Assembly: GCA_013288705.1 (NCBI GenBank)
Contig: JABDBI010000010.1
Location: forward strand, 1-54,065
Length of the DNA: 54,065 nt
Direction: 5' to 3'
Origin: Methanobacteriota archaeon
GTDB lineage: Bacteria; Myxococcota; UBA727; JABDBI01
Position numbers and translations under genes: made by a program. Of this stretch, positions 47,101 to 54,065 are shown piece by piece. Under the pieces are notes generated by a model. It saw only the letters and a list, made by a program, of their open reading frames with translations, did no database searches and had not been told where the DNA came from. Position 1 is the first letter of the stretch; each line of letters starts with the position of its first letter.

Positions 47101-48572
47101 AACAATATGCAGAAAATGTTAAAGCCCAAATCCATGCCGCTCGTCTTGAAGGTGAAAAAGTACGCTCGGCATACGTCATGCCCAAAGAGCTTCGCGAATA
47201 TCTTGGCAAAAATGTTGCCGGCCTAACAGACGAAAAGGGTGCGCCCGTCGACGTCGATAAATTGGCTGCGGCTATAGCAGTTGAGATTGCCAGAGGCGAT
47301 GCAGCGGGAGATCATAAAGAATTTGGCAGACGCATCAATATGGGCCAGAAGTACATGTTTTATAACAAAGCCAAGATGGCAGAATTGGCAAAGGCATCGA
47401 AATGGGTGCAAAGAAAAGAAAGCAAACTCCGAGTTGCAGAATGGGCAAAAGCATACGGAGGAGAAAGCACAGCCCGCATTCCTGTTAGCTTCTGGATGAC
47501 AAGAACGCCAACTGGTGTGGAACTCGAAATGATTGGAGAGTTCCTCGGCGATGGCGCCAATAAACAGGCATTTGCATCAAAGGTCCTCAATATCAATTTG
47601 CAGAGCGTGAAACATGACAAACAATTGACAGAAGCAACCGTGTTAAGAGAACTACCAATAGCTGATCCGGCGCGCCCGAAAGATGGCCTTGCATTAGTAA
47701 GAACGACTTTTACAAGTGACGAGCTAAAAGATCCGGATCTTAGACTTGCAGGCCTGCTGACACATACGGATCGAAAGGCTGGCAAGCTCATGGAAGCTCG
47801 AGATATCCGCTTAGGAGCTGATCTCAACATCAGGCTGGAAAGGGGAGATCTAAGTGCTGCCCAGCGACTTCGAGTTGTAGCGGATGTTGCGATGACTATA
47901 GGAAAGTTACACGCGAGAGGCCTTGTACATCGTGATCTCAAGCCAGAGAACATTCTATTAGATGAAAGAGGTCGTGGCCATTTGATAGATCTTGATTTTG
48001 TGACGATACCAGGTCAGAACGACATTGCTGGCACACGGGGATTTATTGATGTGATTTCGACCTATGCCCTTAAGCAGCCAAGCAGGCGCGGCATGGTCAC
48101 GCCGCTTACAGATATCTATGCCATGGCTCAGGTTTCTGCGGAGACTTTGTTCGGCACGACGACACCCGCCTCCTCAAAAGAAGTTATGGCAGCATCAGAC
48201 CGGAATATTGTGGCTCTCATGCAAAGGGGGTTGAGCGCCCTTAGGGTCACCCCTCTACCAACTACCGCAGCAGCATTAATTCTGGCGCTCCAACAACACC
48301 CAGAAAGCAAAACTAGAGGCACTGACGCACAAAGAATGCTCGCTGAAACAGTGGCGTTGGTTCAATGTAGAAATGCCATCGACGCGATTCTTAGTGCCAA
48401 TGGGCAACTAATGGATTTCATTCGCAAGCAACCAAATGCACGAAACTTTTTGGATGGTCGCTTGGATGACGCGGGACAAAAAGCTATGATGGCTGCGATT
48501 GGGAAACAATTTCCGGCTTATGGGAATTTTCTTGGCCAGATCATAGCCGCGCAAAAGGCGGCAACGAGCTAA
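44157..48572 (+). CDS. Large membrane-associated Ser/Thr-kinase-like protein
   Basis: This is a 1471-residue protein. The frame opens at 44070, but the ATG at 44157 follows GGAGG. Residues 1-45 are Pro/His/Ala-rich; a hydrophobic hairpin at about 152-195 could cross or dip into a membrane. Residues about 470-740 are a low-complexity Ala/Gly/Ser/Thr region. The C-terminal part (about 1120-1400) is a protein kinase fold: glycine loop IGEFLGDGANKQAF, catalytic loop VHRDLKPENILLD (His about 1258) and LIDLDFV in place of DFG, then GTRGF. A VAIK lysine is not obvious. There is no signal peptide. It may phosphorylate host or bacterial proteins, or be a partly degenerate kinase. Confidence 0.85.
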   Translation: MSEFKTGKVSPHIGPPPQPPSKHGPVPTHPSAAPAAPLPHDRTSSLSATAVSARRHVSLENIVSEQLKNMALPKGTDLQRPEIQMAISHSAVLHDPTVAPRDRARLDREIAATQPSKNIFMKAWSGIKSYFSELKKVILDSPWGEKAFRFITQWVAPVVVTVLGFAFAGLTAGIGPLGVLAIAGLVHLIGSAVAHYRYRKSPDVELARHVQTLFNRNKTHQDLMNQPEGRDMGPAEYDLRTQQHFIAQARASYANPARRAATLTALEADISRQAKAATSAAAADEGGKDENRLPFSVREPLMQNLRSMRVEDRPRDLGASLDRIRRGTPQIQDILGRQHENVQLNAEEQMIFHGAIMPLFVRYTEQTRGLDPAGVLREILNGRQIMVRGDSGKTAALLRGNGTLPTLGRMIVSPPPAAGKAPPEHSLFQFAFNGRFATLRGTRGPFGRPAERGPLVLALTQEHQLKDDKHGKATAAGTGAEMGGGSGPADFLAHAEALAKNKANKAGGGISGAGGGKKVPPDTVSAASPGGGRDGRGGEKKGQAADVTYHDALDGHETAATTNAGSASAAAAAAGSKFPHQAGVGVGHDVDSISAFGGGKTSLSQTAAAAASSSPTKATTAAAPSKQGATHPLVTVEDAESSDDEAAVKKNAESTLAAAGAVAATAGGGTVGNAIAEALKNHPLPTAAATTARSSASDAAAAATVAGKTATAAASASTSVAAAKHAAAAPVEEPVEDDPHPMAVKISKSPAEGMRELRSAMEKQRQSKEPLDTDYLRLVLRYGSAVSAEQYQKSPEALAEQQRLSAMRHELLEDPTRMIAAWEARARRGGNDRDEVLLDVGTYFPAAMKPLISRDAITVTEAARQIKDRLANDTELAALDVVALHQYNAYGILATAPTLSDKAIGAVIIDASSTKVIAAAAKAIEAAEAEDQAPQAAAAGAPPGPGATTTASAAAGDDAVKKKSATLAAKDASVSPPTRRLKQYAENVKAQIHAARLEGEKVRSAYVMPKELREYLGKNVAGLTDEKGAPVDVDKLAAAIAVEIARGDAAGDHKEFGRRINMGQKYMFYNKAKMAELAKASKWVQRKESKLRVAEWAKAYGGESTARIPVSFWMTRTPTGVELEMIGEFLGDGANKQAFASKVLNINLQSVKHDKQLTEATVLRELPIADPARPKDGLALVRTTFTSDELKDPDLRLAGLLTHTDRKAGKLMEARDIRLGADLNIRLERGDLSAAQRLRVVADVAMTIGKLHARGLVHRDLKPENILLDERGRGHLIDLDFVTIPGQNDIAGTRGFIDVISTYALKQPSRRGMVTPLTDIYAMAQVSAETLFGTTTPASSKEVMAASDRNIVALMQRGLSALRVTPLPTTAAALILALQQHPESKTRGTDAQRMLAETVALVQCRNAIDAILSANGQLMDFIRKQPNARNFLDGRLDDAGQKAMMAAIGKQFPAYGNFLGQIIAAQKAATS

Positions 48573-48716
48573 GTTCTTGACTATGTGGAGATATGAATAA
48601 TTTTTCATACTTATTTTTGTTATTCTATTTGCATTTGATATACTTTTGCTTGATTAGATCAGAATCGTAATGAATATTAATAAATTCGTTATCGAAATGA
48701 AATAGGAGTATTGATT

Positions 48717-49799
48717 ATGGCCAATCGAACCCACTTGACCGGTCATCCAGCAACTACTGCTCGCCCGCCAGAGTCTGACCATGCAGCTGCCGCGGCTCAC
48801 CCACAACGTACACAGAAAGATGACGTGAGGGACAGTTTTTCGTCGGGAAGTTTAAGATCAAGAGCTTCGCTGCTCGCGAAGACTAGAGAATCGAGGCTAT
48901 CAATGGCCACGCCAGCTGCAGCTGCAGACGGCGGGGTAAAGGATCTTATGCATCTGAGTCCGAGCGGAACCGCTGGACGCAGCACTACTCTTGCCCTGAC
49001 GGGAGACGGTGCTGACGCTGCAAGCCGGACCCTTGCAGCGCTTGAGGCTCATCACGGAGCTGCAACAGCTGAAGTAGCAGGCGCAATCGCTCAGGCAACT
49101 CACCAATTGGTAAGTGCGGATCTTCGCGCGGCGTCGGGGGATGTGCAAAAAACTCTGGTAGCTATCAATGGCATGTCTAATAAGCAGATTGCACAAGTCC
49201 ACACCCAACTCCAGGCGGCCAATACGCAACTTGCAACCATAAGCAAGCAGCATGAAACCACTATTACAGCGCTCAACGCTGCTCAGGCAAACCTGATTGC
49301 CCGCTTAAATGATGCTAATGATCATCTTACCCAAGCAAATGTTCAACTGGAGCAAGTAAAAGGGCAAGGAGAAGTAACGCACACAAAATTGCAAGCGGCT
49401 GCCCAGCAGGCTGCATCAGACCATAAAAAAGTGGTTGCAGATCTGCAAAAGAATGAAGAGCAAATCAAAAAGGCTGCCGATGAGGCTAGGCAGCAGAGCG
49501 AAAAAATTGTGAGCACCCTTCATGCAGAGTTAACAAAGAATCGAGCCGAGATGGAAAAACTCAACAAACAGGTGCAAGCACTGGAGCAAACGCAAGGGCG
49601 TCTCAGTCACGAGACCAAAAACTCCATTATCCTTGGCCTCTCCGCAACCATAGCGCTACAGGCGACGGTGGCGTCGACGCTGCCAGCCGTAGCCGCTGGT
49701 GCAGCGATCGGAGCAACCTACCGAGGAGTTGTGGCAGCACAGAGCTGGTTTGGTTCTTTTACTGGTAGAGCAGCAACTGCGCGACTAAAATCAGAGTGA
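48717..49799 (+). CDS. Coiled-coil protein with C-terminal hydrophobic segment
   Basis: This 360-residue protein begins MANRTHLTGHPATTARPPESDH, Ala/His/Pro-rich like the N-termini of the kinase and ankyrin proteins. The centre (about 120-300) is a long coiled coil of QL-A-N-L and heptad patterns, and residues about 303-345 form a hydrophobic hairpin (IILGLSATIALQATVASTLPAVAAGAAIGATY). GGAG stands 8 nt before the ATG; a TTG six bases earlier is possible. It is separated from the kinase gene by 144 bp of AT-rich DNA. No enzymatic domain is seen; a tethering or effector role is only inferred. Confidence 0.75.
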   Translation: MANRTHLTGHPATTARPPESDHAAAAAHPQRTQKDDVRDSFSSGSLRSRASLLAKTRESRLSMATPAAAADGGVKDLMHLSPSGTAGRSTTLALTGDGADAASRTLAALEAHHGAATAEVAGAIAQATHQLVSADLRAASGDVQKTLVAINGMSNKQIAQVHTQLQAANTQLATISKQHETTITALNAAQANLIARLNDANDHLTQANVQLEQVKGQGEVTHTKLQAAAQQAASDHKKVVADLQKNEEQIKKAADEARQQSEKIVSTLHAELTKNRAEMEKLNKQVQALEQTQGRLSHETKNSIILGLSATIALQATVASTLPAVAAGAAIGATYRGVVAAQSWFGSFTGRAATARLKSE

Positions 49800-49949
49800 A
49801 GCGAGAGAAGACGCCCTCGACGAACGTCGAACCTCTCCTCCAAACCGCCCCGCACATCAGGCGAGCCAACCCTCCCCGATATGCGGGGCTCGCTGTTCTA
49901 ACCCCACCAAAAAACACCCCTCCCCGCTACCACCACGCAGGAGGTTCCC

Positions 49950-50312
49950 ATGCGAAAACTATTCGCCTCATTAGCACTGCTCGCAATTTCCACCCCCGCC
50001 CTCTCTCTGCCAGAAAAGCCAGAGCAACTCATCAAAGCCCTGCTCACATCAAACAACGATTTCTCCTCACAGCTCGCGCGATTGGTTTCCTACGCCGACG
50101 AAAACAGCAACGCCTCCTTCGACAGCATTACCATCAAGGTTATCGATGCTACCCCACAACTACGCGAGCGATGCAGCAGCGCTGGTGCGCGGAGTCGATC
50201 GGCTTCTATCCTGGAAGTCACCGTCGTTGGGCAAGAATCGACGATGATCGACTATTACGCCACTCCGCTCGCTGCGCGCGATCTGCGGACGTGTGCGGCA
50301 CCGCGGCTGTAA
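49950..50312 (+). CDS. Small secreted protein, unknown family
   Basis: This 120-residue protein starts with a strong signal peptide (MRKLFASLALLAISTPALS, cleavage before LPEK). A consensus AGGAGG precedes the ATG. A longer overlapping frame (49796-50437) exists in another phase but has no start signal or recognisable composition. The mature protein of about 100 residues has two Cys. No family was recognised. Confidence 0.7.
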   Translation: MRKLFASLALLAISTPALSLPEKPEQLIKALLTSNNDFSSQLARLVSYADENSNASFDSITIKVIDATPQLRERCSSAGARSRSASILEVTVVGQESTMIDYYATPLAARDLRTCAAPRL

Positions 50313-50333
50313 ATTGCCTCCATACAAACAGTG

Positions 50334-50666
50334 TCATTGAGCGCTACGAGCAACTGTTTTCAAGGTGTCCACCACCCAAGCGTTTAAGCTCTTATGCGCT
50401 TTCTTCGCCGCGGTATAAATTAGGCGATGCTCGGTAGGTTCCATGCGCAAAAGAAGATTTCCTGAAAAAGGCTTATCTGGCAGCTCGCGCCGCTCAGCGC
50501 AAAATGCCAAATAGTCGTCAACAGAATCTGTAAATGCTTTGCGCAGTTCTTTGACAGACTTGCCCTGAAATGTGATCACATCACGGGTATTCACAACCTC
50601 ACCGTGAAAGATCTCTGCTTCGTCGTCGAATGTGACCTGCCCAAGGTAACCTTTGTATTCCATCAT
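50334..50666 (-). CDS. hicB: HicB-type antitoxin
   Basis: This 110-residue protein has the partial RNase H-like fold of HicB (MEYKGYLGQVTFDDEAEIFHGEVVNTRDVITFQGKSVKELRKAFTDSVDDYLAFCAERRELPDKPFSG) and a C-terminal ribbon-helix-helix-like DNA-binding part. HicB antitoxins bind the HicA toxin and repress the operon. It follows hicA with a 4-bp overlap. The order hicA-hicB is the usual one. Confidence 0.93.
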   Translation of the reverse strand: MMEYKGYLGQVTFDDEAEIFHGEVVNTRDVITFQGKSVKELRKAFTDSVDDYLAFCAERRELPDKPFSGNLLLRMEPTEHRLIYTAAKKAHKSLNAWVVDTLKTVARSAQ

Positions 50667-50917
50667 GGTTTCACCCCCGCTTCCTCTAAAAACCGTCGCA
50701 TTGAGACCAACGCACCTTTGTCGGTCTCTTTCTCAGGATGTGGCCGGTGAAAAACTGCTCTGACACCGCTGAGCGCGATTCTCACCCGCGATCCACTTCC
50801 CTCAGACACTTCCGCACCGAGCGCAATCAGCAAATTCTCGATGCCCTTCCAGTGCACATTAGAACGTGTCGGACGCGCAAAAATTGCTTCGAGCGTTCTG
50901 AGGTGCTTTTTTTGCAT
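50663..50917 (-). CDS. hicA: HicA-type mRNA interferase toxin
   Basis: This 84-residue protein has the HicA double-stranded-RNA-binding-like fold (NVHWKGIENLLIALGAEVSEGSGSRVRIALSGVRAVFHRPHPEKETDKGALVSMRRFLEEAG). The toxin cleaves mRNA. Its catalytic-type His may be in FHRPHP. The start is the ATG at 50917 (the frame also has a TTG three bases upstream). The operator palindrome at 50926-50944 sits directly before it. Confidence 0.93.
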   Translation of the reverse strand: MQKKHLRTLEAIFARPTRSNVHWKGIENLLIALGAEVSEGSGSRVRIALSGVRAVFHRPHPEKETDKGALVSMRRFLEEAGVKP

Positions 50918-50925
50918 CAATTTAT

Positions 50926-50944
50926 GATATCATCTCATGATATC
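50926..50944. promoter_or_regulatory. HicAB operator palindrome
   Basis: Perfect arms GATATCAT / ATGATATC with a 3-nt centre CTC, ending 8 bp before the hicA ATG. It is the expected place for HicB binding and autorepression. Assignment is inferred from position. Confidence 0.75.
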
Positions 50945-51010
50945 TATTGCAAGAAACAATTGCTTTTGGGGGCGATAAGACGGTTGCCAATTCCCACCCT
51001 CACCCTTGGT

Positions 51011-51034
51011 CCCTCTCCCGCGGGCGGGAGAGGG
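51011..51034. repeat. REP-like palindrome / possible terminator
   Basis: Perfect 11-bp stem CCCTCTCCCGC / GCGGGAGAGGG with loop GG, embedded in CCCTCACCC-type sequence. This form recurs as an intergenic palindrome in many proteobacteria. It lies 4 bp after the stop codon of the monophosphatase-type gene and may end transcription without a T run. Confidence 0.7.
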
Positions 51035-51037
51035 AAA

Positions 51038-51808
51038 TCAAGCTGCTAATAGGCGCACCGCTTCCCCGTGTAGCGCCCTGCCCGCTGCTACGCATGAGCT
51101 CGCGCCCACGGGATCGGTTCCGTCCCAGGCCGTAATCACGCCGCCAGCGCCGCGCACGATGGGAATGAGCGGCATGATGTCCCAAATATGCATGATGGGA
51201 TCCACCATGATATCAGCAAAACCCGACGCCAGCAGCAGATAGCCATAGCAATCGCCCCACGTGCGAAACACCTTCACGTGTTGCTGCAATGCCTCAAAGC
51301 CAACTCTGTTTTGCAAACGCGCAATGTTCGCTACATCGGTCGCCAGCAACGTCGCTTCCAATAGCGACCGCATCTCTCGCACACGCACGCGCTTGCCATT
51401 CAACGTTGTCTCGTCGCCATTGCCAAGGCAAAGCTGCTGCACAATCGGCTGATGAATCGCACCAAGAATCGGCTGGCCTTTGTGCAAAAGCGCGATGAGC
51501 GTACCAAACAACGGGCATTTGTGCGCAAACGACACCGTGCCATCGATGGGGTCTAACACCCACACGAATTCAGCATCGTCGTTCTCACGCCCAAACTCTT
51601 CCCCTATCACACCATGACTCGGAAACTGCTTGCGAATTAACTCGCGCATCGCCGACTCCGCATCACGATCCGCTTTGGTCACCGGACTGCCATCGCTCTT
51701 GATATCGACGCCAAGCCCTAAGTCCCAAAACAATGGTGTAATAATGCTCGCGCTTTTATCCGTGAGCGTATGAATGAAAGACTCAAAGGTAGCGGTTGAT
51801 ATCGACAT
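51038..51808 (-). CDS. Inositol-monophosphatase family phosphatase (possible HisN)
   Basis: This 256-residue protein has the lithium-sensitive phosphatase motifs: GEEFG at residues 69-73, DPIDGT at 86-91 and WDIMPLIPIVRGAGG near 210-225. Members dephosphorylate inositol phosphate, histidinol phosphate or 3'-phosphoadenosine phosphate. SDGSPVTKADRDAE is the usual N-terminal metal loop. The GTA-type distinction between HisN and SuhB cannot be made safely. The ATG at 51808 is chosen over one at 51832 because it matches typical length; both overlap the permease gene. Confidence 0.88.
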   Translation of the reverse strand: MSISTATFESFIHTLTDKSASIITPLFWDLGLGVDIKSDGSPVTKADRDAESAMRELIRKQFPSHGVIGEEFGRENDDAEFVWVLDPIDGTVSFAHKCPLFGTLIALLHKGQPILGAIHQPIVQQLCLGNGDETTLNGKRVRVREMRSLLEATLLATDVANIARLQNRVGFEALQQHVKVFRTWGDCYGYLLLASGFADIMVDPIMHIWDIMPLIPIVRGAGGVITAWDGTDPVGASSCVAAGRALHGEAVRLLAA

Positions 51809-53006
51809 GAATCCATCCCGTGTGGGTTGCAATCACCAGTGCCACAATGGCCGTATAAAAAAGTAAGCCGCATACAAATAATCCACGCCCACCGATGACG
51901 TGATAATGCGACGTGAGTTTTAGCCGATACCGCGCAGACCACACCATCAAGATTGGCAAAATACCAATCAAAATCGCGATGATGAGCCCGGCATATTCAA
52001 GTACCGTCACAAAGCCTTTCTGAAATACCGACACGAATATCAGCGGCGGTAAAAAAGTCAAAATCCACACCAATGCCCTGCCCTTTTTATTGTCGCGAAT
52101 CTTAAATCCATCCTTCAAGAAATCAAAGCAACTCTGTGCCACGCCGAGAAAAGATGTGATGATGGCGAAAATCGAAAAGAGTCTGGCAGCAAGCGTGATC
52201 ACTGGGCTGCCCAAAATGGTCTGCAGCGATTGTGAGAGCGAGATGCCATGAAGCAACGCGTGGGCGATTCCGTGCTCGCCAGAGACCGGCACTGTGCCAA
52301 GAATCAAGAGCTCCCAGAGAAAATAGGTGAGGAAGGGCAATAAACTGCCCATGAATAGACACAATTTAATCTTCTTCAAATCGCGGCCCAAGTACGTTGC
52401 CAAGCTTGGGATGATGATATGGTAGCCAAATGCGGTGATGATAACCCCGAATGAGATAAAGCTATACTCGAGGTCATAGCGTAAAAGTAAGCTGCTATCG
52501 AGCCTGCCAAACAGAAGGGTGAGCATCAGCGCATAGGTCACAATCAGACCGATCATGAGGTAACGGTTCATGTAATCCACGGCGCGCATGCTGATGTACA
52601 CGAAAGGGCCGAACAGCAACAAAATCGGCAGAGGCGCCGTCCATTTGGGCAGCACAACGCCGGTGAATCCCTTCACACCCTCCAAAAACAGCGGCCCGCT
52701 GCCGGTCATATATGCAGCGAGCAATGAGTAGAGAAGCAATAGAAAACCCACCCACGCAATTCCTGCGCCGACGGGCCCGAGAGTGGTTTGCGCCATGGAG
52801 ATGAGATTAACGTCGCCACTGAGAGAGAGGTTTACCTCGAGTATGATAAATGCTGCCCAAAGCATGAAGAGCCAGCAGACTGTGAATACTGCCATGGCGG
52901 GGATGAAGCCGCCAATTCCGGTGGAGATGGGAAACGCGAGGATACCTGCGCCAATGGTAGTGCCAGAGATGAGGAGGGTGCCGCCGAGTAGTTTGCTGTC
53001 TTTCAT
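51783..53006 (-). CDS. Aromatic amino acid permease (TyrP/Mtr family)
   Basis: This 407-residue membrane protein has about 11 hydrophobic segments and the HAAAP opening LLGGTLLISGTTIGAGILAFPIST, which is the substrate-binding first helix. E. coli TyrP is 403 residues. It imports tyrosine or a related aromatic amino acid with protons. The frame opens at 53060, but the ATG at 53006 gives the normal N-terminus. It overlaps the phosphatase gene by 26 bp and probably shares its transcript. Confidence 0.92.
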   Translation of the reverse strand: MKDSKLLGGTLLISGTTIGAGILAFPISTGIGGFIPAMAVFTVCWLFMLWAAFIILEVNLSLSGDVNLISMAQTTLGPVGAGIAWVGFLLLLYSLLAAYMTGSGPLFLEGVKGFTGVVLPKWTAPLPILLLFGPFVYISMRAVDYMNRYLMIGLIVTYALMLTLLFGRLDSSLLLRYDLEYSFISFGVIITAFGYHIIIPSLATYLGRDLKKIKLCLFMGSLLPFLTYFLWELLILGTVPVSGEHGIAHALLHGISLSQSLQTILGSPVITLAARLFSIFAIITSFLGVAQSCFDFLKDGFKIRDNKKGRALVWILTFLPPLIFVSVFQKGFVTVLEYAGLIIAILIGILPILMVWSARYRLKLTSHYHVIGGRGLFVCGLLFYTAIVALVIATHTGWIHVDINRYL

Positions 53007-53094
53007 TGATGGAATTCCGCAAGAAGCCGCGAAGGTGTAATAGTTTATTGCTGATGACAACCCGGTTCTGGGAATGGAGAATCACTGTTTTATC

Positions 53095-53181
53095 CGGTAC
53101 CGTATTGATATAATAATTAATAAAATCATCTTATTATGATAGAATCAAAGATTTTTAGTAGTTTTAACTACGGTACCGTAT
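53095..53181 (+). promoter_or_regulatory. Putative promoter and repeated operator of the Xre/RES module
   Basis: CGGTACCGTAT occurs twice, at 53095-53105 and 53171-53181, 76 bp apart. The second copy is part of the perfect 12-bp palindrome TACGGTACCGTA. A consensus -10 TATAAT is at 53109-53114. The layout fits a repressor-binding pair flanking the promoter; -35 is unclear. Confidence 0.65.
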
Positions 53182-53228
53182 GAAATTCCATTCAAGCATG
53201 TTAGGCTTAACTTGAAGGAGGAATTTTC

Positions 53229-53636
53229 ATGGCGCTTTACCTTACTCAGGCGACGTCTCCACATCTCTCGCATACACATGATGACCTCAAGTCTGCATTG
53301 TACAACGTTCTGTTCGGCATACAGGTGACCTGGAAATTGCCGCAAAGTGAACTCGCGGCAATTCTTCATCGCCCCGAAAGTACAGTCTCGGATTGGAAGG
53401 TAAAACAGACTGTTAATGTCTCGCCGGAACCATCGCCTAATGATTTGACCATATATGAGCTGATTGAATTCTACGATTCGGTGAGTTCAATGTTTGCTCG
53501 TGTCAACGATCAGCTGCAATGGTTGCATCGGAGATCCTCCGATTTTGCAGGTGAAAGCCCCATCGAACTTCTTAAGAAGCACCCTAAAAATCTGTATCTT
53601 CTTCGGGACTGGCTAGATCGAGCGGGGCGACCATGA
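53229..53636 (+). CDS. Xre-type MbcA/ParS antitoxin (DUF2384)
   Basis: This 135-residue protein has a helix-turn-helix (QSELAAILHRPESTVSDWK) at about residues 38-56 and a C-terminal DUF2384 toxin-binding region (ESPIELLKKHPKNLYLLRDWLDRAGRP). AAGGAGG lies 8 nt before the ATG. Antitoxins of this family bind a RES-domain toxin and repress their own operon. The stop overlaps the next gene by 4 bp (ATGA). Paired repeats at the promoter are probable binding sites. Confidence 0.9.
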   Translation: MALYLTQATSPHLSHTHDDLKSALYNVLFGIQVTWKLPQSELAAILHRPESTVSDWKVKQTVNVSPEPSPNDLTIYELIEFYDSVSSMFARVNDQLQWLHRRSSDFAGESPIELLKKHPKNLYLLRDWLDRAGRP

Positions 53637-54065
53637 TTCTTTTTCGTACCTCCAACCAAAAACGTCGGCATGCATATGCATTTCTAAAGACACCCGTGCA
53701 ACAAGCTGCACTTCAAGCACAGCTGGAGAAAAAAAACTGGATTGAGGAAATATTCGCAAGAAGGCTACCCATCCCACGGGAATTTGTGACCCGATTTGCC
53801 CCGGAAGGGCTCTTGAGGAATCCCCTTTATGCGTCGCAAATGAGAGAAACAACCTTTTTTGAATTCGGATATGGACTAATCAAACGAAGATCGTTCCTAG
53901 ACTTGGCCATCCGTGCAGTCTGTTTCGACTTGCGTTTTAGCGGGAAAGAACAGTCCATCGATATTGAAACCGTTGCCAGCGCCACTGCGATCTTGAATCC
54001 TAAAAATTACACTGCAGCACATGCATGGATACGAGAACTTTCTGTTCTTCCGGAGTCTATTCGTT
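53633..54065 (+). CDS. RES-domain toxin, NAD-phosphorylase type (3' end outside window)
   Basis: The gene starts with ATGA overlap and continues past the right edge; 144 residues are visible. The segment MILFRTSNQKRRHA, then RFAPEGLLRNPLYASQMRETTFFEFGYG and the later NPKNYTAAHAWIRELS match the RES fold (Arg, Glu and Ser positions). RES toxins such as MbcT and ParT destroy NAD or modify targets. The partner antitoxin lies just upstream. The C-terminal part needs the adjacent contig. Confidence 0.85.
   Translation, partial: MILFRTSNQKRRHAYAFLKTPVQQAALQAQLEKKNWIEEIFARRLPIPREFVTRFAPEGLLRNPLYASQMRETTFFEFGYGLIKRRSFLDLAIRAVCFDLRFSGKEQSIDIETVASATAILNPKNYTAAHAWIRELSVLPESIR

Noticed and set aside
47360..47953. 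197-codon minus-strand ORF
   Set aside because: It is antisense to the kinase gene and shows Ser/Arg-rich shadow composition.
49796..50437. 213-codon + strand ORF
   Set aside because: It overlaps the signal-peptide gene at 49950 in another frame and is Arg/His-rich; the shorter gene has AGGAGG.

Overview
The window reads as one piece of a Gram-negative bacterial chromosome. It carries many signal-peptide and lipoprotein genes, RND, TolC and BamB-like envelope proteins, and PlsB. A myxobacterial-style Cys-rich tail (NNCGACG type), a DUF4382 lipoprotein and a long-form PurC suggest a deltaproteobacterial lineage (Myxococcota or Bdellovibrionota-like). That placement is an inference and needs marker-gene phylogeny. 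Several large proteins without signal peptides carry eukaryote-like modules: two ankyrin proteins, one HRDLKPEN protein kinase and one long coiled-coil protein with a C-terminal membrane segment. They hint at a host- or prey-interacting life style.

Layout. 1-6.3 kb: two near-identical ankyrin-repeat genes in direct orientation with an AbiE-type toxin-antitoxin (TA) cassette between them, then a small secreted protein. 6.5-11.6 kb: a DUF4382 lipoprotein and a tandem pair of large paralogues of unknown family. 11.6-17 kb: an overlapping RND permease / TolC / YeiH operon with no adaptor gene. 17-22.2 kb: secreted or membrane proteins of unknown function, mostly in pairs, a metallophosphoesterase and a Lys-tailed lipoprotein. 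22.2-27.7 kb: YfgM-like / BamB-like / Nudix operon, divergent plsB, and a small secreted protein with a strong terminator. 27.7-33.9 kb: a five-gene minus-strand run (oligopeptide-binding protein, two unusual permeases, yicC, gmk). 34-40.2 kb: a lipoprotein and purC, two back-to-back TA modules (Phd/PIN and AbrB/Doc), trmL-like, a TPR protein, ndk and gltX. 40.2-41.9 kb: a nested palindromic element and an IS200/IS605-type tnpB. 41.9-44 kb: a Cys-rich lipoprotein that abuts the tnpB element and a propeller lipoprotein. 44-50.3 kb: a 1471-residue kinase protein, a coiled-coil protein and a small secreted protein. 50.3-54 kb: HicAB, an inositol-monophosphatase family enzyme, an aromatic amino-acid permease, and an Xre/RES TA module cut by the right edge.

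Housekeeping functions (purine and nucleotide metabolism: purC, gmk, ndk; translation: gltX, trmL; phospholipid synthesis: plsB; envelope: YfgM/BamB-like) are interspersed with accessory DNA. Five separate TA modules lie in 54 kb, and four of them have a recognisable inverted or direct repeat at the promoter. The least explained content is the set of paralogous gene pairs without recognised domains (7.3-11.6 kb, 17-20.1 kb), the kinase/coiled-coil neighbourhood, and the permeases with large insertions. No rRNA, tRNA or CRISPR array was recognised by eye.
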